Of a DNA stretch of 64,000 nt, positions 12,081-23,613 are shown in pieces. The position numbers were made by a program, and so were the translations under genes. Positions within the stretch are counted from its first letter, which is position 1; every line of letters starts with the position of its first letter. Where the stretch lies: positions 13,742,995-13,806,994 of the forward strand of contig NC_066327.1 in the NCBI RefSeq assembly GCF_022539315.1, read 5' to 3'. The notes beneath the pieces are model-generated. The model searched no databases, was not told the origin of the DNA, and worked only from the letters and a program-made list of their open reading frames with translations. The DNA comes from Serinus canaria. Its lineage: Eukaryota > Chordata > Aves > Passeriformes > Fringillidae.

Positions 12081-15000
12081 CCCCTCCAGCGCCTTCGCCA
12101 GCACGGAAATCCATTGTGCCTCCAAAGCTAGGAAAAAGGGGAGAGCTGGGGGAAGGAAGGAGCTCAAGAGCTGTTTATTTATTTGTTTGCTCTATTTATG
12201 TGCAACCTTATCATAGCTGATCCCGTGGTTCCAGAGGCATCCTAAATTTTTTCCATTCCTGGGAAATACATTACTCCTGGACAGTTGAAGGGATACAGGA
12301 TAGATTTTTATGTGCTTGTATAAAAGGGCAGAAGTAAAAGGATGTTCTCTGCCTCTCTCCCCTTATGGTCGATGGGAGGGCCAGGCTTGAGGAAAGACTT
12401 GGGAAGGGATATCCAGCCACCATCCCTGTCTTCTGCATCCTTCAGGGCTGAGCCAAGGCTTGAAGTCCACACATCATCTCTTTGCTGGGCCTCTGCCCTT
12501 CAGGGGGCTGAGACTTGGGGGGCTGCACGACTGCTGAATTAGCCCGTGGGGTCGGGGGTCACACCAGGACAGGAGAGCCCAGGTTAGTGGGGCCACGCTG
12601 AGGTTACCAGCAGCAAACACTGGGGGACTCCGTGGTGCTGTAGGAGCTCCTGGCACACGCTGAGCCCACAGAGAGCAGCTGCCTTCCCTGTGTCAGTGTG
12701 TGACTCCCACCCAGCTCAGCTGCAGCCCCACTCCAGGCTGAAGGGTTGGCTGCCACCATTTTTATGGGGTCAGGAAGAGCCATTATTTAGCCACACTCTT
12801 CAGACAGACATTGATCTGCATTTCCCATTCAACCCTTTCCATTAATCTCTATACTTCAAGTGTCTGTGGAGGTGAACCACCAGGGAAATGAGAAATGGGG
12901 ACAATTTGCATGAGGAGAGGTTATAAGTGCAGAGTGTATAAGAAAATCAGGCTGGTAGAAGTGAATACTCCCTTCAAAATCAAGGTTTGCCAGATAACAG
13001 TAATGATTTTGTCTCTTGTCCAGAGGATTATTTATGCTATTGAAAAATCGAATATCTTTTATTCTGAAGGTTTTTGCAGGCTCCTGCCAGGGCTGCCCAA
13101 AGGAAAGGTGACTGTTCCCTTTTGCAGATACCATTTTGTTTTATATCTCACAGATGTCCCCTTTGTCCTCAGCACTTCACAAACTGAATCTCTCTGATCT
13201 TGTGAAGGTCAGTTTATTCCTGGTATCACCCTGGCAGAAGGAAGTCAGGCACTGCAGGGACACCTAGAGGGAATAACCAGGGTGAGAGGCTATAAGTGAC
13301 ATTTTAACTGACCCATAGAGAGGTCATGAATTTTCATGGCACAACTAAACCCTCTTGTTTCAAAGAGCAAAAAATACAGGGGCAAAATTTCAGCTCTTTT
13401 CTAATCATATGGAATATTCTGAAGGGAAATCTTGATGGTTTTTTTCCCTGTGAATTCCCCTACTTATTTATAGCTGCCTGTAATATAGAAGAAAACAATG
13501 GCACTATTGTGCATGTCTATATTATAAATAAGTAAAAATGCAAGCCAAATTTAGACACAAATTTAGCTACCCTGCTTTCATCCCTGCATAAAATTTCTGC
13601 CTACCCAAAGGGAAAAAACCCACTTTGATGAGGAGATTGTCACAAATTTCTCAGTACAATAAATCTTCACAGGCACTGCTCCATGTATTTCTCTAAAATA
13701 AGATCAGCTCAAAAAAGCACAAAATGGGATAAAATGAGCCTTATGTAAAGACTATTAAAATATTTAGGCCAACAACTATCTGCTTGTGATTGCTTCCAGC
13801 ATTCAAGTATCATAAAAATAAAATATGTGTAATATTTGCATTTGTTATATAGTGATATTTTTACCTTTGGATCTTGGTAATATGAGAACGGATATCTCAC
13901 TTGAAAACCACCAGAAAGTCCCTGTATAAAAATATAACGACAGCCTGTGCAGTGGTTATATATAGGTTAATATATATATATAATATATCATTTACATTAC
14001 TGAGACATTGTTGCATGGAGAAATTCAGGGTATTTTAGCCTTATCAACAGTGCTCAGGTGCTGTAATGCTGTTTCTGGCACAGGGTGAGTCAGATCCTGC
14101 CTGTGCCCACCTCTTCAAAATCTCTTCCCCAAAGTCAATTGGTCATTTGTGGATTTCACAGAACAAGGTCAGACTTCTGGTTATCTAAGAATTACACAGG
14201 CTCAGACTCATTTCCTCCAGGACCCAAACTGTCTGATAAAGAGTATCAGCTGGGAATTTCAGATCTGCTTTGTTCCCTCATCTGTTACATCCCCGTGACC
14301 GAGGAGTGGAGCAGCAGTCTCTGTGCAGCACCCAAGCAAGGGTAAGGTGTTTCAGCCTCCCCAGGGCAAAGCTGATGCCAGAGCTTTTGCAGAGGGGGTT
14401 CTGCACTTGCTTGACAATTTTCAAGATGATTTAATGCTACTGTTGTTAGCTGGAGTGCAAAAGAGGAGAATTCTCCCTTTATGTTCATAGTAAATCAGGA
14501 ATTAGGCACCCAGAAAGAAATGGACCCAGGGAGAGGAAAATGCCTGTTCAAGGACCAGACTTGAGCAGAGAATGACTGAGGTGTACCACAGCCCAGTAAT
14601 ATTTCATGTGAACTCTCTCTTAGGAAAGGCTGTGGAACAAAGTGCTCTGAGAAGACTCCTGCTGACACTGAAGGAAACTTTACCCAGAATCAAAGGAGAA
14701 GGGAGAAGGGAGAGGACTGTCCTGCCTAACCTCTGCATTACAGACACTCTCACTGATGAGAGAAATGTTACAACTTTGGCTGACTCGAGTGGAATGTGAA
14801 ATCTCCCATTTTACAGAACATTCTTCTGGTTCAGATCATTTGAAACGATCAAAGGAAGGAGGCTGTGAATCTGTGAAGGAAACTGGAGATTCAAGAATTA
14901 ACTCCTTTATCCAGTGTCTTGACAGTTGGGAGCAGCTTCAGCTGACCCAGAATATTCTGTTCAGCTCTGCTTTTCCACCACCCATGTAGGACAGCAGGAA

Positions 15001-16480
15001 TATTTGGAAGGGCCCTGGAGCAGCTGTCCTGCCAAAGAGGGAGAAGTGCTGTAAGATGATCAGGAGCTAGACAAGGGCTTGTCCTGATGTGCTGATAGCA
15101 AAAGGGTATCAAAGCACTCCCTGTGCTTCTTTTAAAGGGTGGGTCACTGCTGACACTTTCTGCTATGACTTTTGCTTCATTCCTACAGGCAAGTGATCTT
15201 GAAGATGATTATATTTGCAGACACAACTTTTAACTCTATTTCCACATATGAAACAATTATAATCCTCTCTGTGCTGCCTGCAACCTTCTGCAACACATCA
15301 GTAATTATACTGAAATAGTTAATTCTAATAAGAAAAGGGAAACAGGCATAACAGCACAAGGGTTTTTAATAACATCCAATCTGTAAAACTGTCCAGTAAT
15401 TTTGGAGAAGAAAGTTGTCTCTGTAAATGGATAGCTGTGATGCACTGGGAAGCACTGAGTGTCCTTAGATTTTTACAGTAGCAGGAGGAAAACAAACTTT
15501 GTACTGAAAATCTTCATCTCTTTTTCAAGAACACAAGGTGGTTTTTTTTGTTTAGATTAAGGTAAACAATAAGGAGGAAAATAATTATAAGAGAGTAGAA
15601 CATGTCCATCTTATGTCCCAGTTACCCTCTGCACTGCCATGAAGGCTTGCAGGAGGGCACACAGCCTCCAGGGCACTGGCCCTGCCAACACTGGCCACTT
15701 CCCACATTTCAGGAGGAGAAGTAACAGCACTTGGCACAGATAATTGGCATTTCAGGAATTTGCATTATGGGAAAGTTTGTGGGTGAGCTGAAAATCACCT
15801 ATACATGGGAACTAAAACCTCTTGTACCACATTTTCCTGGCTGCAGAGCTGCCAGACATGCTGACGGATGATGCAGAGGAAGCCAGTTTGAGTGGGTTGT
15901 TTGTGTAACTTTCACTTCTGTTATAGACAAGACAGGAGAGCCTTCAAGAGAGCTCAGCTGAAAGCTGGATGCAGTGACACAGAGCTGCAGACACAGATCC
16001 CTAACAAGCACTCCAGGACATCAGCTCTAGCTGGGAGGGAAGAAGGGATCACTCTCATGTGTGGTTTCCCATTAGTATATTCAGGATATGTTAAACCACT
16101 CTTCCCTTTCCCTGGCTTGGTAGAATAAATCACAACAGTTGTGTACCATTCTAGATTCTGGTGCATTGAAATATGTCTGATATCCTACACCACAGGGTAT
16201 AAAAAGAAAGACGGGAGAAAAGGGAAGTTAGAGCTAGAGAATAATCTCACAAACAGCTGTTTTATACCCTGAAACATATTTGAGGAGGAATTTGTGCATT
16301 TGGCCACATGCATTCCTGCAGGCCAGATCAGCTTTCAGTGAGAATTTAGAAATGAACAGTCATTTTCTGCTATATATAAGACTTTCCTCTTATACAAACA
16401 GCTCATCAGACTCTTCAAAATGACCTGTGCAACTTACTAAAGCCACCTGGGTTTCCCATTGAACACACTGACTGAAAAGG
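12081..16480. other. Intergenic region between ADAM19 start and SOX30 end
   Basis: About 4.4 kb with no recognisable exon. It becomes AT-rich beyond 12.8 kb and has a TA microsatellite at about 13956-13990. The ORFs here are all under 100 codons and unrecognised. Confidence 0.6.
13956..13990. repeat. TA-rich microsatellite
   Basis: An alternating TA tract (ttatatataggttaatatat, continuing) lies in the ADAM19-SOX30 intergenic region. Confidence 0.8.
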
Positions 16481-16497
16481 TGGTGTTGAGGAAAACA

Positions 16498-16503
16498 TTT
16501 ATT
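16498..16503 (-). terminator. SOX30: SOX30 polyadenylation signal (AATAAA)
   Basis: A canonical AATAAA on the minus strand lies 44 bp downstream of the SOX30 stop codon. This implies a very short 3' UTR with cleavage near 16.48 kb. Confidence 0.6.
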
Positions 16504-16547
16504 TCCCATTCTATAATATTTCTCTGGATTATAATAAGTTTTAAAAA

Positions 16548-16917
16548 TTACAACACTTGAAAAAACTTTACTTCCTCTTCCTCATCACTGTCAGTTACAT
16601 TGACAATGTAAGTGCTGGAGGGAGTAGATGGGGGGGATGGCAAAACCTCCTCTACCACTTCCACGTCCAGCTGTGGCAGGGGGCTCAGAACTCGCTCCTC
16701 GCTGCAGGTGCTCTGACAGGACACGACCTCAGGGCTCCCACAGACACGCTGGTTCTCACAGAGCCTCTCTTCTGAGTATGCCCTGAAACGATAGTCTTCA
16801 TCCAGAGTGGAAAATATCACCTCCTGCCTCTGGTTCCTCTCCTCATAAAAGCCAAAGCACTGAGGCACTGAGCTGGAGAAATTCCCGTAGCCAAACGGAG
16901 CTCTGAGTGGGAATGTG
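16548..16917 (-). CDS. SOX30: SOX30 coding exon 5 (C-terminus, stop)
   Basis: The acceptor is CTTCCCTTGCAG. The exon encodes [15 protein letters not shown], then [12 protein letters not shown], and ends [18 protein letters not shown] followed by TAA. The acidic [11 protein letters not shown] tail is the hallmark SOX30 C-terminus. Confidence 0.95.
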
Positions 16918-19900
16918 CTGCAAGGGAAGAGATTCAAGGTTGGCTTTCAGAAATGCAGGGCTGCACAATGACACTCCTGTTCTGTGCTACTCAGCTTATC
17001 CTGTTTTTTAAAACATACAAATTTAAAACCATGCCTAATTTCAGCATCAGGGCCATCACAAGAGAAGTTCAGTAGCTCAGCACACACGAGGTGGCTCTGA
17101 GAACAAACATAAACCCCGCTGTATTTATCAATCAAATAATACCATAGATAAACCAGCATGCAGTGAGTTAACCAACATACTCAGATTAATTTTAAAAAGC
17201 ATCAAAAGTCAGTCTGGGTAATTTCTGTATGCCAAATTTAGTGACAGACCTGGGGTAAAACGCTCTTATTTGTAATTTTTCATGAGATCTTACATCTGTT
17301 ACACTGTTATCAAACAGGACAGGGAGTCCTTGTGCCCAATATGTGGTTGTCAATGTTAATATTTAAAGAATGCACAGTAATAAATGTTTAAAAAGCAACT
17401 ACATAGTAAATTGCAGGAAGTTACTCTGTCAAATGGAACTGTATTCCTCCAGTGGCAGATTCCTGAATTTTTATTCTGATGCAGAAAGACACAGGGATTG
17501 TAATTTACAGTGTTTTAGAGAAATTCACTACATTGTGAAGAAAACAAAAATATGTAAAGAAGTATTAGAGCTCCACAGTGCAGGCATTGTAAAGACATTG
17601 ATACAATATCTGTTAAGGTTTCAAGGGGACTAATCAACATTCCAATCTAATATTTAAATTTTTTTGCATACATCTGCACTTTCAGTTCAGAAATCATGAC
17701 TCTTGCATGCAAGAAATGAGTTTATAGGACAGAGAAGTCATAAATCACTTTATTAGAAAAACCCTGGCATTAGCAAAGCTGGCATTCAGCTGGCATTAAT
17801 GGACTTCAGAAGTCCATTAATGTGTGAAATCAGAACAGCCTTTTATGCTACAAGAACTCTTCTCTCTCAGAGGCCTCAAAAAACTGTCTCATTTCAGACA
17901 CCAAGGGTTGAGCCAAGATCATTTTTAGCAATTTGGGGAATATGTGTTCTGTGTTTCCTTAAAGGACCTCAAGAAATGTCTTGTACTGTACTTGTCAGCT
18001 CATGAAGTTGTTCTGACTTTGATGGATCATCATTAGCCCTAATTAAAGACCAGGTGGTCTCATTGCCACAGGAACGTACTGGTTGCTGCTGCTAGTGAGA
18101 ATAAACAGTGCATTATAACAGGAAAAAAATAACTTTAATAATCATAATAATTTGTTACATTTGCTACTGCACAGTCATGAAAGTAAAATGATGCCCTGTA
18201 AAGAATAAGGATCAGATGCCTGGTGTTTGAGCTGCCCACCTGCACCAGGGCACTGGTGCTTTCTGTGCATGCTCAGCCCACAAACACCCACAGGACATTA
18301 CATCTGTTAGCCTGTAAATTCTTTGATTAGAGAACCTCTGATTGACTGAAAAGGAAAAAAACTAGGAATTACTACTTACACAGGAATTCTGCAGACAACT
18401 TCCCACCAGGCTGGGTTTCAGGAATACTACCACTTATGGCAATCATAGCGTACCCAGGAGACACCTCCAGGACACACCCACTACAATTCTATCTGACCAT
18501 TTTCAATCTATATTTACATTATCTCTACCTAATGCTCTTCTGCTGAAATCAACTGCACTTTGACCCATAAAGTGGAAAGAAGATACTGCTGTTTTCCATG
18601 GTCTTGGGGTGCCAATTACAGTTGCAATAATTCTATGGAGCCTTCAGTAACTGGGCACGTATTACGAGCAGGCTGAGGCCAGGGGTTCCCAGCACACAGC
18701 AGCTACAGGAAGGTAAGAGCTCCTTTCCCTCTCAGTGCTCCACCTGCTGTCTGCAAGTCAAAACATTCTCTGCCTTTCAGCATTCTTTCCTTACTGGTAT
18801 TGAAACGGTTTCATTACCTTGACGGGAAACAGCGAGGTCCAGGTATAAAGGAAGGGTGGCAAAATGGAAACTGAGGAGTTCCTCCAAACAAACCAGCTGG
18901 TTGTCCAATGGGAGCAGACACATAGGCAGGTGAGGGAATAAAAGGGGTAGCCTGGGGAAGAGCTATGCCTCTAGGAAAAACAGAAATCCCTGGGATCTCA
19001 CTGTTAGAGACAGAAAACCTGCCACTAGTGCTGCTGATGTTACTCGGGTTCCTGTTGCTGAAGCTCTCAGCGAAAACGGGTGCAGGTCTCTTCAGGGAGA
19101 AATTGAGCCCAGGTGATACAAAAGCTTCTGTCTGAGCAGGTTCAGCAAAGTGCTGTGATGAAACTACAGGGCGCAGGGGCAGGGTTGGAACTGCAACTGC
19201 CACTGATGTGGTGCTTGCAGCTGTGGTCTGGAAAAGGGTCATGGGCACAGCGTGCTGGATGGAAGAGGCCGGCAGATGGATGGCGGGAGACTCACCTTCA
19301 GGAAACAAAACAGTGACTTATCAGACATGAACAGAGACTTCTGATCAACAGCATTATAGAAAACCACAGCATTTCTGGGTACAGTCACAATAATTCCCCC
19401 TGAAATTTCCTAGCAACTCATGTCATGCATCTAATGTGACACCATTCTGAGAGATGGGTTTGGAGCCCACACGATAAAGCTTCATTGCACAGAAACCCAC
19501 ACGAGGAAGCAAGTGGCTGATGTGGATCCATTGGTCTGGTGAGGCTCTGTCTTGTCCTAGTAAGGCCCCACAATGGGTTGGAGTGTGCCTCCAGCTCAGA
19601 AGACCTCACAAGTCTACTGATGTGAAGTGAGCCAAATTTATAACAAATCTGTGTGCTGAGGAGTCTAAAACACCCTAATCCTCAATATGTTTCCTTATTT
19701 CATCAATGAATGTACACACTAGACAATTTTACTTTGAAATGTTTTGCAGAGCACAAACCTCAATGTACATTTTCAAATCACACCTCATTAACAGGGCTGC
19801 CTTTATAAGGAAAGATTTCAAAACACATTGCATAGAAATTTTCAGACATCACTAACTCAGAACTTCATCAGAACAAAGCTGAGTATTCTTTTGGTTTAAT

Positions 19901-22900
19901 ATCTCCAAGAATTCCTACACAGCATAATCAGGCATTTCATTTTCTTGTCTCTTTACAAAGAAAGCAGCTGTTTCCAGGATATTTAGAGGAAATGCCATTG
20001 CCTGGATCTGAGCTGTTGAAATCCACTAACCATGCACTGACAGAGCCAGAGCTCTTCCTCTAAGGAATATGCAGATCAGCTCTTACACAGGTCTGGGGGG
20101 GTCTCACACTATTTCACTGCCATTGTGGAGTTTTTGTAAAAAAGAAGGATCCTTCCAGGCTGTGAGGTGGAGACCAAATGAGGGAAAGCAGCAGCTGTAG
20201 CTTAACATCTTAAGTAGAAAGAAATGTTGGTAAATAATCACACCTTCTCTGGGCAACCTGTGCCAGGGCCTCACCACTCTCACAGCAAAGTTTCTTCCCA
20301 ATATCTAATCCAAGCCTACTCTCTTTTGGTTTGAAGCTATTCCCCCTTGCCCTGTCATTACTGGAACAGGTAAATTCTCAATTTTTAAAATAATTCACTA
20401 CTGAAAACTCACAGACTGGACGTCCAATACTGTTCTTAACACTGGAGTTGACAAAAGAGTAAGTAGGTGATGAGAAGGGAAGAGTGCCAGCTGGATTTGT
20501 AGTGATGGCACTCTGGGAAGTGCCTGAAAATGCAGCAGAGCCAGGTGGTGGAGAACACTTCTTTTTGTTTGGCTGATAAACCCAACCTGTCAGAGATGAA
20601 AAAAAGATGCAGACATCCATTATTTTGGATGGTTTCATTACTTATCTAAAGCTATGCTATAATTCGGAAGGATCTGATAAGACAAGTGCAAAACCTGCTC
20701 CTTTAGGCAATGGCAATGCTCCACTTGGTGAGCTAGAAATGGGGAATTTTATTGGAGATGGAAATGAAATAGAAATATTTGGGTACTGTTTAGAAGTTAC
20801 TAAGTAGTAGCTGCTTGTAAGACAAAAATCTACCAAACAGTGGGGAGAGATGTGGCTAACAGACATAAGAATATTTCATGAATTTACAGAGCTGTTTGGT
20901 TTCTTACACAGGTTAACTCTTAATGCAACTTTAAAGAATCACCTTTTTTTCTTCTTTTTTTAAAGCTGCAAGGAGAAAGGGAGAGTGATGCTCTTTTCTT
21001 TGTTTATAACAGATTAGGCAGGATCATGAACAAGCAGCATTATGATACCAGAGAGAGAAAGGATCACAACACCTTGTATCTCAACAGCTTTTTAAAAGTG
21101 TTTTACATTCTCTTATCTTCTGGATGAATGAAATTGTTAAGGGTACAAACTTAAACACTTGACAAAAGGCTGTGAAACATTTTCCACACCATTATGTGGG
21201 AAACTCAAGTCTACATGTTTGAGAATCCCACAGAATACAATGCTGTTTGTGCTTCCTGTGACATTTCCCTTTCCTGCTTTTAGAAATGGACACGTGTGTC
21301 ACCACAGGCCACCTGGGCAGCTGTTTCTGGAGCAAGGACTGATGCAGCAGGCCACATAAACTCACTCTCTGGCCATTAGACTATTAAAGCATTCAAAAAA
21401 GCTGCTGTAGCTGCAGTGTTCTAAGCACCAGCATTTTGGATGCTTTAAAAAATTCATTGTTTCAAGCACACTGAAGGATTATGTACTTGAAATATCTGTA
21501 TTTTTTTTCTCTCTCTGTTGATTGCCATAATGCATGAGATCGATTTTCCCAAAAGCCCTGCACTTCTAAAGCATTCAGGTAAATAACTAAGATGTTTACC
21601 AGGAAATTCCTCCCTGTGCCTCAGTTTTATTTTGTTAGCTTCCTCATAATAGGGCTGCTTCTGCTCTTCAGTGAGTTTGCTCCACTCCAGGCCCAGCTGG
21701 ACGCTGATCTCTGCATTGTTGGCCCCTGGGTTGGCTTTGGCCACAGCAGCCCTGTGGATCCGGGCCCACACCATGAATGCGTTCATGGGACGCTTCACAC
21801 GGCCACTCTTGGTCTTGCTGAAGGGAGTGTCTGGCATCCCTGTGCAACAAGGGAGGGAAAGATCATCACCTTCCAGGGGATACAGCAGGTCACACTCAAT
21901 ATCACACCCACAGGGTATTTGGTAACAGCATCACCAGGGCTTTGGAACAGATGAAACTCAGTGCACATTTGAAGAGCAGTTCCGACAAAATCCTCCACTG
22001 CCCTTTGCTGAGTCACTGCACAAGGAATCAGTTACCTGGCTTTTGTTATGTATAATTGAAAAAAAAAAAGAAGGAAATAAACAGGGCCTGCTAACACACT
22101 AGTTTGGATTTCAGTGGCTTGTTTTCTTATGAATTTACAAACTAATCATTGTACAGCACAGACCACACCACCACAAATTTATTATCGCCACCAGACCTGT
22201 GTAACCAAAGCCCTAAGGATGCAGGGACTAGGACTAAGGATGGGGAGGCTGCTTAGTCCCACAACTGTGCAGTCCCTGCCTTCTCAACCACAGTTGCTGT
22301 TTTGAGTTTCTGCTTGGGTTTTGGTTTTTTGGTTGGTTTTTTTTTTTAATTTTTTTTCATTTTTTGGATTTGGACACTTGTTTTGTTGGAGGAACATGTG
22401 TTCCCAAATGATCGTTACATGATACCTGGCTTTGGCTCTTTGTAAACACAGACAGCATTTAAATTGAGCTGGCAACATGATGAATCCACAGGCCCCTTAA
22501 AACTGATCCCTGAGCAAGCAATTTCCTCAGGAAAAAGGTTTAAAAATTAACTCTTCCACATCACTGATAAGTAAAGTCTTAAAGACTTTTTCCCTTTAAA
22601 TAATTAATTTTGAATGTCTAGATATTTTTAAAAAAAGCTTCTAATAGAGATGTTTCAAAATGCTCTTCATTTAACAGGTCCAGAGTTTTTCAGAGAGATA
22701 TATGACTACTTAATAGCTTTAAAAATCAAGCAGTGTCTTGACCTTAAAAGTGCAATCACAACTCAGTGTAATTCTGAACGCTGTCCTAAGAGGTTTTGTG
22801 CAGACAGGGAGGAATGTGACAAAACTGCCTTGATTGTAACAAACCACAACAAAACAACTCTGTGCTCCCGTGCTTATGTGTCTTACACTGTGCAAGAGTT

Positions 22901-23613
22901 GTGCTAAACACAGCCTTTGCAAAGGGATGGTTTTCTAACATGACATTTCTACTTGTATTCTCCTGCCTGATAACAAGTCACCCTGCAAGCTCTCTGACCA
23001 TAATACCTGAATCCGAGGGCAGGACTGTGAGGGGAACGTTTTTTGTTTCAATCTTTGGTCGCTGCAGTAGAGGCTGCAATTGAACCGGCACTTGTTTTAC
23101 CGGCACTGGAGTCACATGCATCAGCTGCGAGGAAAGAGGGCCTTGGAGCTGTACGTGGGACCTGGGAGGTAAGGACTGAAACAAGACCGGGATATTCTGA
23201 TCCTGAGGAGGGTTCCCAAGCTCGCACAGGGATCCAGCCGGGGCATCGCTCTTCTCCACCTTCACTGGGCGGGTCTCGTAGGTCACGCTGGGTCGCTCCG
23301 TTTGGACGGCAGCTCTTCTCCAGGACTTATTTCCCGTTTGCTCCAGGACCTTCTCCTCGTTCTGGCGGTCACCGCTGCCCCTTTCCTGGTCCCTTTCTCT
23401 CCTGATAGTACCCCGGGCCTCTTTCTCAACCGCCGCCGGAGCCGAGATGCACCTGCTCTTCTTCGCCGCTCCTTCGCTGTGCCCGGGCCGGCTCGGGTGC
23501 TCCTGCACTTGGACGCGCAGCCCTCCGAGGGGGCCCATGACCTCCCTGTGCCTGGGGGGCGAGGCGGGGCTCGCCCGGGCGCGGAAGCGGCAGTGCCTGA
23601 CCCTGCGCTCCAT
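16548..23613 (-). CDS. SOX30: SOX30, HMG-box transcription factor, complete, five exons
   Basis: SOX30 is a nuclear sequence-specific transcription factor required in mammals for post-meiotic spermatid gene expression. Five minus-strand exons (23613-23007, 21839-21600, 20586-20413, 19295-18818, 16917-16548) splice in consistent phases to 622 residues; human SOX30 is 753. The HMG box lies at about residues 216-285, with the core [15 protein letters not shown] and [13 protein letters not shown]. The segment [17 protein letters not shown] before it and the C-terminal [11 protein letters not shown] tail are nearly identical to human SOX30. The N-terminus is shorter and diverged. I chose the MERR start at 23613 because human SOX30 begins MER. 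The frame stays open upstream to an ATG at 24189, which would run antisense through THG1L exon 1. SOX30 shares a divergent promoter with THG1L. Confidence 0.94.
16918..18817 (-). other. SOX30: SOX30 intron 4
   Basis: The intron is 1.9 kb and AT-rich. It contains no further coding segment, but carries a 29-bp near-perfect palindrome at 17794-17822. Confidence 0.85.
17794..17822. repeat. Near-perfect palindrome, 14-bp arms, 1-nt spacer
   Basis: The left arm cattaatggacttc (17794-17807) and right arm gaagtccattaatg (17809-17822) are exact reverse complements around one A. It lies in SOX30 intron 4. In RNA from either strand it could form a stem only with a few arm bases opened into a loop. Confidence 0.95.
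18818..19295 (-). CDS. SOX30: SOX30 coding exon 4
   Basis: The exon is 478 bp, with acceptor CCTGAAG and donor GTCAAG|GTAATG. It encodes a Ser/Pro/Ala-rich low-complexity region. SPAIHLP, VTLFQ-like VPMTLFQTT, and [19 protein letters not shown] all match human SOX30 in order. Confidence 0.93.
19296..20412 (-). other. SOX30: SOX30 intron 3
   Basis: The intron is 1.1 kb and contains a short CR1 fragment near its upstream (20.2-20.4 kb) end. I see nothing else in it. Confidence 0.85.
20240..20365 (-). mobile_element. CR1 LINE fragment
   Basis: Phrases typical of the CR1 3' region appear in reverse orientation (ttctctgggcaacctgtgcc, then tcaccactctcacagcaaag). The copy is truncated and sits in SOX30 intron 3. 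Confidence 0.8.
20413..20586 (-). CDS. SOX30: SOX30 coding exon 3
   Basis: The exon is 174 bp, with acceptor CTGACAG and donor CCAGTCT|GTGAGT. It starts [10 protein letters not shown], as human starts WVYQPRPGKR, and includes a [11 protein letters not shown] stretch matching human SPTYSVVIPSL. Confidence 0.93.
20587..21599 (-). other. SOX30: SOX30 intron 2
   Basis: The intron is 1.0 kb and AT-rich. I recognise no repeats or exons in it. Confidence 0.85.
21600..21839 (-). CDS. SOX30: SOX30 coding exon 2 (HMG box)
   Basis: The exon is 240 bp, with acceptor TTGCACAG and donor CCTG|GTAAAC. It encodes [20 protein letters not shown] through [10 protein letters not shown], containing the whole DNA-binding HMG box apart from its last codon. 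Confidence 0.97.
21840..23006 (-). other. SOX30: SOX30 intron 1
   Basis: The intron is 1.17 kb. On the plus strand it holds a T-rich low-complexity run near 22318-22370. No other feature is supported. Confidence 0.85.
23007..23613 (-). CDS. SOX30: SOX30 coding exon 1
   Basis: The exon has 202 codons plus one base, with donor GATTCAG|GTATTATG. The N-terminal half is basic and poorly conserved. The last third (VKVEKS, then [16 protein letters not shown]) matches the conserved pre-HMG segment of vertebrate SOX30. The start at MERR is inferred. Confidence 0.85.

Noticed and set aside
11211..12216. Two ORFs of about 300 codons on the plus strand at the ADAM19 promoter
   Set aside because: They are antisense to ADAM19 exons 1 and 2 in a CpG island where stop codons are rare. 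No homology is visible.
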